Of a DNA stretch of 64,000 bases, positions 1 through 8,234 are shown piece by piece. Under the pieces are notes generated by a model that searched no databases, was not told the DNA's origin, and saw only the letters and a program-made list of their open reading frames with translations. The translations under genes were made by a program, and so were the position numbers. The DNA is from Sulfurimonas hongkongensis (GTDB lineage: Bacteria; Campylobacterota; Campylobacteria; Campylobacterales; Sulfurimonadaceae), in assembly GCF_000445475.1 (NCBI RefSeq), contig NZ_AUPZ01000010.1:62001-126000 (forward strand). Reading direction: 5' to 3'. Position 1 is the first letter of the stretch. Every line of letters begins with the position of its first letter.

Positions 1-419
1 TGCGCTTTTTTTACAGCATCATCTATATCTTTTATAAGTTTTTTTGCCTCATTTGAGTCTATAGTTTTGGCTAGTTTTTCTATAGAGTTTTTTATATCTG
101 TTATAGTTTTTAGCCTTAGTGTTAGTGTTGTTATACCAAAGTGTTTTAGTTTTTTGAGTGTGTTTTGGTTAAAATCTTCTCCGATGACTATGCTAGGATT
201 TAACTCTAAAATCTTCTCTAGGTGTGGACTTGAGTAGTTTCCCACAATGGGGAGTTTTTGTGCCTCTTTTGGGTACAAAGAGTAGCTAGAGGTTCCTACA
301 AGCTTATCGCCTTTTTGAAGTGCATAGACTATCTCTGTGATGGATGGGCTAAGAGAGATGACCCTCTCTGTCGCGCTTAATGTTAAGAGTGATAGTAGTA
401 TGAGTATTAATATTCTCAT
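1..419 (-). CDS. btuF: BtuF-type corrinoid/metal ABC transporter substrate-binding protein (3' end cut by window)
   Basis: This is the N-terminal 139 residues of a periplasmic binding protein, read from the ATG at 417-419; the gene runs off the left edge. It opens with a hydrophobic signal peptide (MRILILILLLSLLTLSA). Next come RVISLSPSITEIVYAL and a GTSSYSLYPKEA segment followed by LPIVGNYSSPHLEKILELNP. These are the hallmarks of the Peripla_BP_2/BtuF family, which captures vitamin B12 or ferric chelates for an inner-membrane BtuCD-type transporter. A TonB-dependent receptor lies about 110 bases upstream on the same strand, which supports corrinoid uptake. Substrate specificity (B12, heme or siderophore) cannot be settled without the missing half. 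Confidence 0.8.
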   Translation of the reverse strand, partial: MRILILILLSLLTLSATERVISLSPSITEIVYALQKGDKLVGTSSYSLYPKEAQKLPIVGNYSSPHLEKILELNPSIVIGEDFNQNTLKKLKHFGITTLTLRLKTITDIKNSIEKLAKTIDSNEAKKLIKDIDDAVKKA

Positions 420-431
420 GTTTTAATATCT

Positions 432-484
432 CGGAAGTGAGGCTTCAGCCTCGCCCTTTTTGCGGGACTAAAGTCCCACTTCCC
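432..484. repeat. Dispersed palindromic element, short copy (family GGAAGTG...CACTTCC)
   Basis: About 53 bases between the btuF-like start and the receptor stop. It begins CGGAAGTGAGGC and ends GGGACTAAAGTCCCACTTCC, so the ends are inverted repeats and there is an internal GGGACT/AGTCCC hairpin. Related copies occur at 7260-7343, 55851-55912 and, diverged and inverted, 31736-31795. It may act as a transcript-end hairpin for the receptor gene. Confidence 0.6.
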
Positions 485-530
485 AAAGAAAGACAGAGTT
501 AATATAAGAGCTTTGATGAGCCTCTCCTTT

Positions 531-2444
531 TTAGTATATTAGTTTAAATCCAGCCAAAGCTGTTGTTGTGAAGTTTACAGGGTAGATGGCATCATCATAT
601 ATCCATAAACCATTTTTTTGGTTAAAAAGATTGTTTATTTTAGCAAAAACTTCCCAAGACTCTTTTGTATAAGTGATAGAGATATCTGTACTCATGTAAG
701 CATCTTGCTTTTGAGAGAAGTTGTTGTTAAAGTCATCTGCAGCGTAAGCTTTAGAGCGGTAACTTTGAGTTAGATAGATAGTTGTAGGTTTATTTGGAGT
801 GTAGCTTAGTGTAGCTTTTATGTTGTGGTTAGAGACACCTGGGAGTTTGTTGCCTGAGTAGTCACTCTCTCCCTCTTTTTCTTCATCAATGATAGCTTGA
901 ACATAGTTATAGTTTAGTGCTACGCTAAACTCTGGGTTAATGATATATTTATCATACAAATCAACTCCATATTTGTATGACTTGTCTATATTTGTATTTT
1001 TAAATGTAATGGGTTGCATATAAATCTCATCTTTTAAATCAGCATAATAGAGGGAGATTTTAAACTTATTGCTCTTACTTATGTTGTTATAGCCAAGAGA
1101 GTATGTATCGACTTTTGCAGGTTCTATAAAATCATTAAAAGTTCCATTAAAGCTGAAAAATCTATCAATATCAGGAGCTTGAAATGAGTGAGTGTAGTTT
1201 ACAAAGATAGAACTCTCTTTATCGATTAGGTAGTTATATCCTAACTCCGCGCCATGAAGATTGTCATCTTGCTTTAAGTTAGTTATGCCACTATCGTAAA
1301 CATACTCTACATTTTCAAACCTGTAGCCTGCTTTAAAGCTTGAGTTGCCTACTCTGTAGTTAGTCATAGTGTAAGCAGCTTTGTTATTTTTACTAGTTGT
1401 GTTATTTGAGCTTTTTCTATCGCCATCAAAGCCATCAACACCAACTTTAAGAGATAAATCATCGCTAGCATAATTGATAGATGCCAAGAGTGACCTGTAC
1501 TCATAATTTGCTTCATATGGCCAAGAAGGAGGTAGGTAGATGGACTTCTTTTTCTCTTGTGAGGCATTTGCCTTTAGTGATAGTTTATCATTTATAAAGT
1601 ACTCAACCCCAGCATCTAGAGCATCGCTATCGTATTGTTGATGAGAGATACTTCCAAAACCCTTTTGCATTGGGTTGTTATCATATTGATCTTTTGTCAT
1701 AGCTCCAGCGTAAAAAACATCTGTTCTTGTAAATGCAGCTCCAAGACTTAGCTCTAAATCATCAGTAACTCTGTAAGAGAGGTTTAGACTAGCTGTTGAG
1801 AACTTATTTTTATCTCTATTTCCATCGCTGTCTATCTCTCTTGTTCCACTGTTTTTTTGTGCTTCACCACTTGCTGAGATAGATAGTTTTTCATCTGTGT
1901 GACCTACGAAAAAAGAGGCATCAGCCACACCGTAAGCCCCTAGATAAAAAGAGACTTCTTTGTCATTGTTTTGCTTTGTAACGATGTTGATAACACCAGC
2001 ATTTGCACCATCTCCGCCTAGAACAATTCCGCTAGATTTTATAATCTCTATACGACTAACAGATGATGGAGATATAGAAGAGAGTAGCTGAGGCACACCA
2101 TCTATGTTGTTTAACTTACGACCATTTATGGTTACAACTATATTTTGATATCCATTGTTACCAAAGCCTCTCATATCTAGTTTTTGGGTAAATGGATTTC
2201 CATAACTCGGAGTAGCTATGACAGAGGTGTGAGAGTTTAAAAACTCATAGATATTTTGAGCATGAGCTTTCTCTATATCTTCTTGTGTATAAATCTCTAC
2301 TGCATCAGTAGATCTTAACTCATCTGTTTTTATGGCAGTTGAAGTAACACTAAGTGGTTCTAAGACTACACTGTTTGTAGTGTCTGCTTGAAGCAAGCTC
2401 ATAAGAGCAACTAGGATTAATGAGAGTTTTATATCTTTTTTCAT
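531..2444 (-). CDS. btuB: TonB-dependent outer-membrane receptor, BtuB-like
   Basis: A 637-residue protein with a signal peptide cleavable near residue 20. A TonB-box-like stretch LEPLSVTST lies at 28-36 and a plug domain spans about 45-155 (RGFGNNGYQNIVVTINGRKL, then SSVSRIEIIKSSG and GVINIVTKQ). A long beta-barrel follows and ends in an aromatic residue (LIY). Such receptors import scarce nutrients through the outer membrane using TonB-ExbBD energy. Pairing with the downstream BtuF-type binding protein on the same strand points to a corrinoid. The length matches BtuB (about 600). No cobalamin riboswitch is recognisable in the 300 bases upstream, so regulation is unclear. A siderophore or heme ligand is the alternative. 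Confidence 0.85.
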   Translation of the reverse strand: MKKDIKLSLILVALMSLLQADTTNSVVLEPLSVTSTAIKTDELRSTDAVEIYTQEDIEKAHAQNIYEFLNSHTSVIATPSYGNPFTQKLDMRGFGNNGYQNIVVTINGRKLNNIDGVPQLLSSISPSSVSRIEIIKSSGIVLGGDGANAGVINIVTKQNNDKEVSFYLGAYGVADASFFVGHTDEKLSISASGEAQKNSGTREIDSDGNRDKNKFSTASLNLSYRVTDDLELSLGAAFTRTDVFYAGAMTKDQYDNNPMQKGFGSISHQQYDSDALDAGVEYFINDKLSLKANASQEKKKSIYLPPSWPYEANYEYRSLLASINYASDDLSLKVGVDGFDGDRKSSNNTTSKNNKAAYTMTNYRVGNSSFKAGYRFENVEYVYDSGITNLKQDDNLHGAELGYNYLIDKESSIFVNYTHSFQAPDIDRFFSFNGTFNDFIEPAKVDTYSLGYNNISKSNKFKISLYYADLKDEIYMQPITFKNTNIDKSYKYGVDLYDKYIINPEFSVALNYNYVQAIIDEEKEGESDYSGNKLPGVSNHNIKATLSYTPNKPTTIYLTQSYRSKAYAADDFNNNFSQKQDAYMSTDISITYTKESWEVFAKINNLFNQKNGLWIYDDAIYPVNFTTTALAGFKLIY

Positions 2445-2490
2445 GTGAATGGGTATCCTTAATTTTAATGTTTTTATAGTTGTTTTAAAA

Positions 2491-2643
2491 TTAAAGTGCC
2501 GGAGGAGAGGTTATTTTTATGGTTAGCGGTTTGCCATCTAGAGTAGATGCAGATGAAAACATCGCTATGAGTTTTTGCTCTGAGGCATGTGCTTGTATGG
2601 CTGCTAGTGAGAAGTAATAACTTCCAAAACCTTTAGGTTGCAT
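2491..2643 (-). other. Orphan 50-codon ORF, possible gene remnant upstream of btuB
   Basis: An ATG at 2641-2643 (minus strand) opens a 50-residue frame beginning MQPKGFGSYYFSLAAIQAHA and ending ITSPPAL. Composition looks protein-like rather than random, with no low-complexity tracts. There is no Shine-Dalgarno before the ATG, and a TAG lies two codons upstream. I do not recognise the family. It may be the C-terminal scrap of a gene lost from the corrinoid locus, or a small real gene read into the btuB message. Otherwise 2445-2775 holds only the promoter regions of the flanking divergent genes. Confidence 0.3.
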
Positions 2644-2775
2644 GTCGTGCTAATATCTTTTATCTGAATTTTTGTCTAATTGTAGTCAAATAGCTTTAAG
2701 CTTTCGCTTTAAATCGCAATTTTGTTTTTATAAGTTAGAATACATGGACATTAAATATCACAGTTGGAAAAACAG

Positions 2776-4488
2776 ATGGATAAAGAACAGTTTGATGAGT
2801 TGATAAAGAGCACTAAAAAGTTAAACCTACTATATGTTGAAGATGACAAGAAAGCCAGAGAGTCTACTCTAAATTTTTTAGAGACATTTTTTTTAAAAAT
2901 CGATACAGCAGTAGATGGTGAGCAAGCTTTCGCAAAAACAGAACTAAAAGAGTATGACTTAATCATTACAGATATAAACATGCCAAAACTAAACGGTATA
3001 GAACTTATCCGAAAAATCAGAGTCGTAGATACTTATATTCCCATCTTGATACTCTCAGCACATGATGATAAAGACTACTTTGTGCAAAGCATCAAGTATG
3101 GAGTTGATGGATATATACTAAAACCTGTTGAGCTTGAGCAGTTTTATACTATCATCTCTAAAGTAGTAAAGAAGATTATGTTAGAGAAATCTTTAGCAGA
3201 GTATAAAAATAACCTAGAGCAAAAAGTAGAAGAAAAAACACTAGAGTTAAGGCGTATGTGTTACCAAGAGTACTATACAGAATTGCCAAACGCTCAAAAG
3301 CTCCAGATTGACATGCATGAAGGGGATTATGACTATCTTCTTCTTTTGGATATGTCTAACTTTTCAACCATCAACAAAGAGTATGGAAAGGTTTTCTCCA
3401 ACCAAGTTTTATCAAAAACAGCACGAATATTAGAACATCACATACATAAAAGAGCTAAACTATATAAGGTAGAGTCAGACAGGTTTGTCATACTTCTTCG
3501 TGAGACTTCACTTGAAGAGTTACATGAGTATTGCAAGCAAATAGTTGCTTTTTTTGATAATAAAAATGTAAAAATAGATGAGGTAGAACTTCATATCACT
3601 TTTAACATTGGCATCTCAACTGTACAAGAAAATGTAGCAGACACACTCATAAATAGTGAATACGCACTAGATACATCTAAAGACTTAGGAAGTAGGCATT
3701 ATGAGATTTTTGATGAAAACAACAGCTCTTTTAAGGATGAAAAAGAGGCTATAAAGTACCTCAAAATCACCAGAGAGCTTATTTTGCAAGATATGATAGA
3801 GCCTTATTTTCAGCCCATCGTAGATATAAAAACTAAAAAGATAAAAAAGTATGAAGTCCTAGCTCGCGGAGTGTTGGAAGATAGCATCATCCTTCCTTTT
3901 CATTTTATAAAACCAGCAGAAAAATTAGGGCTTATGACCTCTATAACTAAAGTCATGATAAATAAAAGCTTTGATTTTTTTAGAGATAAAGAGTATGAAT
4001 TTTCTATAAATATTACAGAGAGGGATTTGCTTGATGGCTACCTTTGTAAGTTTTTAAAAGAAAAACTTGAGTTTTATAAGATAGATGCTAAGAGGATTAT
4101 TTTTGAGATAAAAGAGAGCATCACTCTTGCAAAAGACTATGCAAAAATCACTAAAGAGATAGACGCTCTAAGAGAGATGGGCTTTAAGATAGCCATAGAT
4201 GACTTTGGAGTCAATGACTCAAACTTTAGTAAACTTATGGGCATGAATTTTGATTTTATAAAAGTAGATGGTGTTTTTATAAAAGAGTTAAAACTAGATA
4301 AAAAGAGTAAAAATATCTTAAAAGCCATAGTAAACTTTGCAAAAACTTTGGATATTAAGATTATTGCTGAGTTCGTAGAAGATGAAGAGACATACCAGAT
4401 TATCAAAGAGTGTGAAGTCGATTTTGCACAAGGTTACTTCATTGCAAAGCCGGAGCCTACTTTAGATAGGATCACTCACAAGCAGTAA
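2776..4488 (+). CDS. Response regulator with degenerate GGDEF and EAL (c-di-GMP phosphodiesterase) domains
   Basis: About 570 residues. REC receiver domain (3-125) has the phospho-acceptor Asp in IITDINMP, an acidic pair in YVEDD and the conserved Lys in ILKPVE. A coiled linker (135-160) follows. The GGDEF-like domain (170-310) has its signature replaced by SDRF, so it is probably not a cyclase. The EAL domain (325-570) keeps EVLAR for EAL, a conserved Asn and Glu, IDDFG, DFIKVDG, a Glu in AEFVE and AQGYF. This suggests phosphorylation-controlled c-di-GMP hydrolysis. An in-frame TTG at 2764 is possible, but the ATG at 2776 has GGAAA upstream and is preferred. Its end overlaps by 17 bases the convergent kinase gene, a likely functional partner. 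Confidence 0.85.
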   Translation: MDKEQFDELIKSTKKLNLLYVEDDKKARESTLNFLETFFLKIDTAVDGEQAFAKTELKEYDLIITDINMPKLNGIELIRKIRVVDTYIPILILSAHDDKDYFVQSIKYGVDGYILKPVELEQFYTIISKVVKKIMLEKSLAEYKNNLEQKVEEKTLELRRMCYQEYYTELPNAQKLQIDMHEGDYDYLLLLDMSNFSTINKEYGKVFSNQVLSKTARILEHHIHKRAKLYKVESDRFVILLRETSLEELHEYCKQIVAFFDNKNVKIDEVELHITFNIGISTVQENVADTLINSEYALDTSKDLGSRHYEIFDENNSSFKDEKEAIKYLKITRELILQDMIEPYFQPIVDIKTKKIKKYEVLARGVLEDSIILPFHFIKPAEKLGLMTSITKVMINKSFDFFRDKEYEFSINITERDLLDGYLCKFLKEKLEFYKIDAKRIIFEIKESITLAKDYAKITKEIDALREMGFKIAIDDFGVNDSNFSKLMGMNFDFIKVDGVFIKELKLDKKSKNILKAIVNFAKTLDIKIIAEFVEDEETYQIIKECEVDFAQGYFIAKPEPTLDRITHKQ

Positions 4489-5854
4489 ACTTATTAGGAT
4501 CTAAAGTTATTCTAAACATAGCACCTTCGAAAGTGTTAAAGGCCTCAAGGGTTCCATAGCAGTGGTTTTCTATTATGATTTTACTCATATATAGACCAAG
4601 CCCTGTTCCATTTTTTTTAGTTTTTGTTGAGAAGTATGGATCAAAGATTTTATCCATTAGCTCATTATCTATACCCCTAGCATTATCATAAATTTCAAAG
4701 ATAGCCTTGTCATTTAGTTTATAAGTTTTTATCTCTATAAGACCATTGTCGATACCATCTTCTACTATGGCATCTTCTGCATTTTTTATAAGATTTAGCA
4801 CAACTTGTTCAAACTCATTTCTATAGATACAAAATTCATCTTCAAACTTGTTTTGAACTCTTATGATGATGTCTCGTTTATCAAGAGAAGTTTTTGCTAT
4901 CAAAATTGTTTTGTCCAAGATAGCTTTAAAACTTGTTTTTGTCAGAACCTTAGAGTCTATAAAAAAATTTCTAAAGTCATTTATGGTTGAACTTAGATGC
5001 TGAGAGTAAGCTTGAATATCTTTTATACCGCTTTTAAGGGTCTCTAAATCAATATCTTTTAAAATCATCCTTACTTCAAGCGAAGATGCAGTCGAAGAGA
5101 TGGCTGCTAATGGTTGTCGCCACTGATGGGCTATCATGCTTAGCATCTCTCCCATTTGAGCCATTTTACTCTGTTTGAGCATATATTGCTCTTTTTCTTG
5201 AGTCTCTTTTATGGCTTGTTCAATCTTCTCTTTTAGCGATTCGTTTAGACTCTCTAGCTCCTTTTTACTAGTAATATCTTGCCTTATGGAGTTGTACTCT
5301 ATAATTTCACCATATTCATTTAATACAGGTGAGACTATAGCATCTACCCAGTAAAAACCGCCATCTTTAGTGGAGTTTTTTATCTCTCCTCTCCAAGTTT
5401 TTCCTGCGTTTGTGGTCTTTAGCATCTCTTTGTACATAGCCTTTGGCATATCATTGTGTTTTATAAGCTTATGGCTCTTACCTATGAGTTCTTCTTTTTT
5501 ATAGCCTGAGAGCTTGCAAAAAAGTTCACTCGCATAGACGATATTTCCATCTATATCAGTAGTAGAGGCTATAACATTTTTATCAAAATCTAAGAGGATG
5601 TTTTTTAGTTTTTTTTCTAGTTTATCGTTTGCCTCTTGTAGTCTCTTTTCTCTTTTTATAAGAATATAACTTGTATATGCGACAAGAGCTAAAACTATGA
5701 TGGAGCCTTCTTTAGCTATGTCTACAATATTTTTCTCTGCAATATAAGGTACATAAAAAAACAGAACTACAAAAATAGCCATCAGTAGAAAAGCTATGGG
5801 CGTTAAGATGCTAGAGCGGATGTTTTTTAGTCTGTGAATGATTTTATGTTTCAT
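4472..5854 (-). CDS. Membrane PAS-domain sensor histidine kinase
   Basis: 460 residues with two N-terminal membrane helices (about 16-36 and 50-66) and a short coiled coil. A PAS domain (about 90-195) contains NIVYASELFCKLSGY, GKTWRGEIKN and DGGFYWVDAIVSP, the aerotaxis-type PAS pattern. A second coiled coil precedes the dimerisation box HQWRQPL with phospho-accepting His243. The ATPase core has N-box LNLIKNAEDAI (Asn358), G1 DNARGI and G2 GTGLGL. It is a complete kinase without a receiver, and the convergent REC-GGDEF-EAL gene is a natural partner. The HQWRQPL class is common in Campylobacterota. The sensed ligand is unknown; a redox or energy signal is an inference from the PAS type. Confidence 0.88.
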   Translation of the reverse strand: MKHKIIHRLKNIRSSILTPIAFLLMAIFVVLFFYVPYIAEKNIVDIAKEGSIIVLALVAYTSYILIKREKRLQEANDKLEKKLKNILLDFDKNVIASTTDIDGNIVYASELFCKLSGYKKEELIGKSHKLIKHNDMPKAMYKEMLKTTNAGKTWRGEIKNSTKDGGFYWVDAIVSPVLNEYGEIIEYNSIRQDITSKKELESLNESLKEKIEQAIKETQEKEQYMLKQSKMAQMGEMLSMIAHQWRQPLAAISSTASSLEVRMILKDIDLETLKSGIKDIQAYSQHLSSTINDFRNFFIDSKVLTKTSFKAILDKTILIAKTSLDKRDIIIRVQNKFEDEFCIYRNEFEQVVLNLIKNAEDAIVEDGIDNGLIEIKTYKLNDKAIFEIYDNARGIDNELMDKIFDPYFSTKTKKNGTGLGLYMSKIIIENHCYGTLEAFNTFEGAMFRITLDPNKFTACE

Positions 5855-5917
5855 AGTTTGTTCCTGCCATTACCAAACATTATATAAGTGATGCACTTAA
5901 AGTTGTTTTATATTTGC

Positions 5918-5923
5918 TAGAAT
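5918..5923 (+). promoter_or_regulatory. Extended -10 box placing the start site at or next to the NFACT gene ATG
   Basis: TGCTAGAAT reads as an extended -10 (TGn plus TAGAAT), seven bases before the ATG at 5931, with no Shine-Dalgarno in the gap. Transcription from it would begin at or one base before the ATG, giving a leaderless message. Confidence 0.5.
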
Positions 5924-5930
5924 AGCTCTT

Positions 5931-7256
5931 ATGAAATACTCACACCTAAAACAGATAAAAGACTACCTTGCAAGCTTTCAAAAAATCTCGGCGATATATA
6001 GAGTAAACAATACTATCATAAAAATAGCATTTGATAGAGATGATGAGGTTTACTTTGAGATGCAACGCTCAAACTCCAAGATATTTAAATGCGACTCTTA
6101 TACTCGCTCCAAAGTCTATAATGCACCCTTTGATGTTGTCTTAGCAAAGCGATTTAATCGTGCAAATATTTTAGATGTAGAACTTGTGGATGATGATAAG
6201 ATCTTAAGGTTTAAAACCTCCGTAGCCTCGGCTTACAAAGAGGAGATAACTTATCTACAGTTTGAATTTACTGGAAAGTACACAAATGTCATTATTTATG
6301 ATGAAGAGCAAATAGTTCTAGAAGCCCTGCGACACGTTGATATCTTCTCCTCCTTTCGTGAGGTAAAAGTAGGGCAAAAACTCCTAAGCCCTCCATCAGC
6401 TCCATATACTCCAAAAGAGTACCCCTTAGATGATGTTGAGAAGTTTTTGTATGATGAGTACAAAAAAGAGCTAGATGCAAAGTTAAATAGTCTTAAAAAA
6501 CAAAAACTTTTAGTTCTAAATAAAAAGCTTCAAAAGCTTCAAAAACTTCAAGCCACACTTGAAGATGAGACAAAGCTAGCTCAAGAGGCACAAATAGCTG
6601 AGCATCAAGGAAACTTAATCTTATCAAATTTACATAATATTAAAGCATATCAAAGAAAGGTAGAGCTACAAGACTATGATGGAAGTCTTGTGGAGATTGA
6701 GTTTGCAAAAGAGTTCTCAAATCCAGCATTTATGGCACAAGCACTCTTTAAAAAAAGTAAAAAAGCAAAACAAAAAGCTCTGCACTCACACATTGAACGG
6801 ACATCAATCCTTTCTAAAATAGAGCATACAAAACTCTTTATTGCCATAGTTGAAGATGCTAAGGATATGGCAAAACTAGAGCTTTTGTTTCCAAAACAGG
6901 TTCAGACAAAAAAATTTAAAATGAGTGACTCCATAGAGTCGTTTTGGATAGAGGGCTATAAAGTCCAGCTAGGTAAAAATGAAAAAGGCAATATAGAGCT
7001 ATTAAGACTTGCAAAGGCAAAAGATATCTGGATTCATATGAAAGATAGACCATCAGCACATCTCATCATAACAACAGACAAGCAAAACGTGCCACAAAAT
7101 ATTATACATGAAGCTGCAAAACTATGTGTAGAGTTTAGCACAGCTCAAAAAGATAAGTTTTTGGTCGATTATACTCCAAGACGAGAAGTTACAATACAAA
7201 ATGGTGCAAATGTTCTTTACAATAAGTACAAAACCATAGAGGTGGATGTGAGGTAA
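5931..7256 (+). CDS. NFACT/RqcH-family ribosome-associated protein (Fibronectin-binding-A-like)
   Basis: 441 residues. The N-terminal NFACT-N fold (about 1-165) contains EFTGKYTNVIIYDEE, equivalent to the MGR.SNiIL signature, and ALRHVD. A lysine- and leucine-rich coiled coil (183-300) follows. The C-terminal NFACT-R/DUF814 module (about 335-425) contains DIWIHMKDRPSAHLII. Homologues bind stalled 60S/50S-tRNA complexes; bacterial RqcH adds C-terminal alanine tails that mark stalled peptides for decay. This protein is shorter than the roughly 570-residue Firmicutes RqcH, apparently lacking the HhH module. The Asp-Arg pair needed there for tailing seems to be Asp-Lys here (VDDDKIL), judged by eye. 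The start is the ATG at 5931. Confidence 0.75.
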   Translation: MKYSHLKQIKDYLASFQKISAIYRVNNTIIKIAFDRDDEVYFEMQRSNSKIFKCDSYTRSKVYNAPFDVVLAKRFNRANILDVELVDDDKILRFKTSVASAYKEEITYLQFEFTGKYTNVIIYDEEQIVLEALRHVDIFSSFREVKVGQKLLSPPSAPYTPKEYPLDDVEKFLYDEYKKELDAKLNSLKKQKLLVLNKKLQKLQKLQATLEDETKLAQEAQIAEHQGNLILSNLHNIKAYQRKVELQDYDGSLVEIEFAKEFSNPAFMAQALFKKSKKAKQKALHSHIERTSILSKIEHTKLFIAIVEDAKDMAKLELLFPKQVQTKKFKMSDSIESFWIEGYKVQLGKNEKGNIELLRLAKAKDIWIHMKDRPSAHLIITTDKQNVPQNIIHEAAKLCVEFSTAQKDKFLVDYTPRREVTIQNGANVLYNKYKTIEVDVR

Positions 7257-7259
7257 CTT

Positions 7260-7343
7260 GGAAGTGAGGCTTCTAGGAATGCTAACTAATGGCATTCTCC
7301 ACGATGAGCCTTGCCTATTTTGCGGGACTGAAATCCCACTTCC
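7260..7343. repeat. Dispersed palindromic element, full copy
   Basis: 84 bases starting four bases after the NFACT stop codon. It begins GGAAGTGAGGCTTCTAGG, has a central GGCATTCTCCACGATGAGC and ends GGGACTGAAATCCCACTTCC. Terminal GGAAGTG/CACTTCC inversion and an internal GGGA...TCCC hairpin are visible. Copies occur at 432-484, 55851-55912 and 31736-31795. Confidence 0.7.
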
Positions 7344-7373
7344 GAAAAAACTATAGTTATTTCACACTCTTGC

Positions 7374-7881
7374 AACAAAGGGACTTGTTCCTTTGTGGGA
7401 CTAATTAAATAATAGTCCCTTGAATTTATGAAATAAATCTCTCTCGCCGAGAGGCGAAGCTTTAGTAGCCTCAGCGGCTAGCGGAACAAAGGGACTTGTT
7501 CCTTTGTGGGACTAATTAAATAATAGTCCCTTGAATTTATAAAATAAATCTCTCTCGCCGAGAGGCGAAGCTTTAGTAGCCTCAGCGGCTAGCGGAACAA
7601 AGGGACTTGTTCCTTTGTGGGACTAATTAAATAATAGTCCCTTGAATTTATAAAATAAATCTCTCTCGCCGAGAGGCGAAGCTTTAGTAGCCTCAGCGGC
7701 TAGCGGAACAAAGGGACTTGTTCCTTTGTGGGACTAATTAAATAATAGTCCCTTGAATTTATAAAATAAATCTCTCTCGCCGAGAGGCGAAGCTTTAGTA
7801 GCCTCAGCGGCTAGCGGAACAAAGGGACTTGTTCCTTTGTGGGACTAATTAAATAATAGTCCCTTGAATTTATAAAATAAA
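7374..7881. repeat. Tandem array of a 111-bp unit (4 full copies plus 64 bp)
   Basis: Units start at 7374, 7485, 7596, 7707 and 7818 (AACAAAGGGACTTGTTCC), nearly identical. Each contains three hairpins: CAAAGG/CCTTTG, GGGACTA/TAGTCCC and CTCTCGCCGAGAG. It then has GCTTTAGTAGCCTCAGCGGC and TAGCG. The last partial unit runs into the Shine-Dalgarno of the following gene, so the array forms its leader/promoter region. This explains the 640-base gap from 7257 to 7896; no gene is seen in it. Confidence 0.9.
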
Positions 7882-7896
7882 TTAAAGGAGAAGGTT

Positions 7897-8205
7897 ATGG
7901 CAGTAGGTGCAATCGGAAATGCTATTTTTGTAAATCAGATGACAGCGAATGCGTCTTCTATACAAAATGCTCACAATAATCGCATAGATTTTCAAAATAT
8001 GGTAGCTCAAGCGGCTATGCAAGAAAAGGATGAGAAAGTTCTTGAAGTTCGTCCAGCTGAGGAGACCCATAAAATTGATCCTGATCGTGAACATGAAAAA
8101 AATTCGGCTGATCAAGAGACTGCTAGAAGTGAACATGATGATAAAGAGGATGACGATGAAGAGGAAAAATCCCCACCTCTTCATAAACTAGATATTAAAG
8201 TCTGA
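7897..8205 (+). CDS. Small acidic protein of unknown function
   Basis: 102 residues with a strong Shine-Dalgarno (AAAGGAG, 8 bases before ATG). The N-terminal half (MAVGAIGNAIFVNQM, then NRIDFQNMVAQAAM) is alanine/asparagine-rich and probably helical. The second half is highly charged, with runs of Asp/Glu and Lys (DDKEDDDEEEKS), and likely disordered. There is no signal peptide or membrane segment. I do not recognise a named family. The N-terminal pattern of short Asn/Gln/Ala helices resembles small conserved Campylobacterota proteins, but this is only an impression. It sits 30 bases before cdsA and may be co-transcribed, and its leader is the 111-bp tandem array. Confidence 0.65.
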   Translation: MAVGAIGNAIFVNQMTANASSIQNAHNNRIDFQNMVAQAAMQEKDEKVLEVRPAEETHKIDPDREHEKNSADQETARSEHDDKEDDDEEEKSPPLHKLDIKV

Positions 8206-8234
8206 TTTGGTATAATCCTTGCAAAAGGAGATTC

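Noticed and set aside
1364-1567. Plus-strand and other reading frames inside btuB and many other genes
   Set aside because: They are out-of-frame shadows of clearly coding genes, with no ribosome site and unlikely composition.
2445-2760. Cobalamin riboswitch ahead of btuB
   Set aside because: The conserved B12-box pattern (GCCACTG) was not found in the minus-strand leader, and the region reads instead as a small ORF remnant.
7374-7881. CRISPR array
   Set aside because: The 111-bp unit is repeated whole, with no unique spacers and no short constant repeat of 25-40 bases. No cas genes are in the window.
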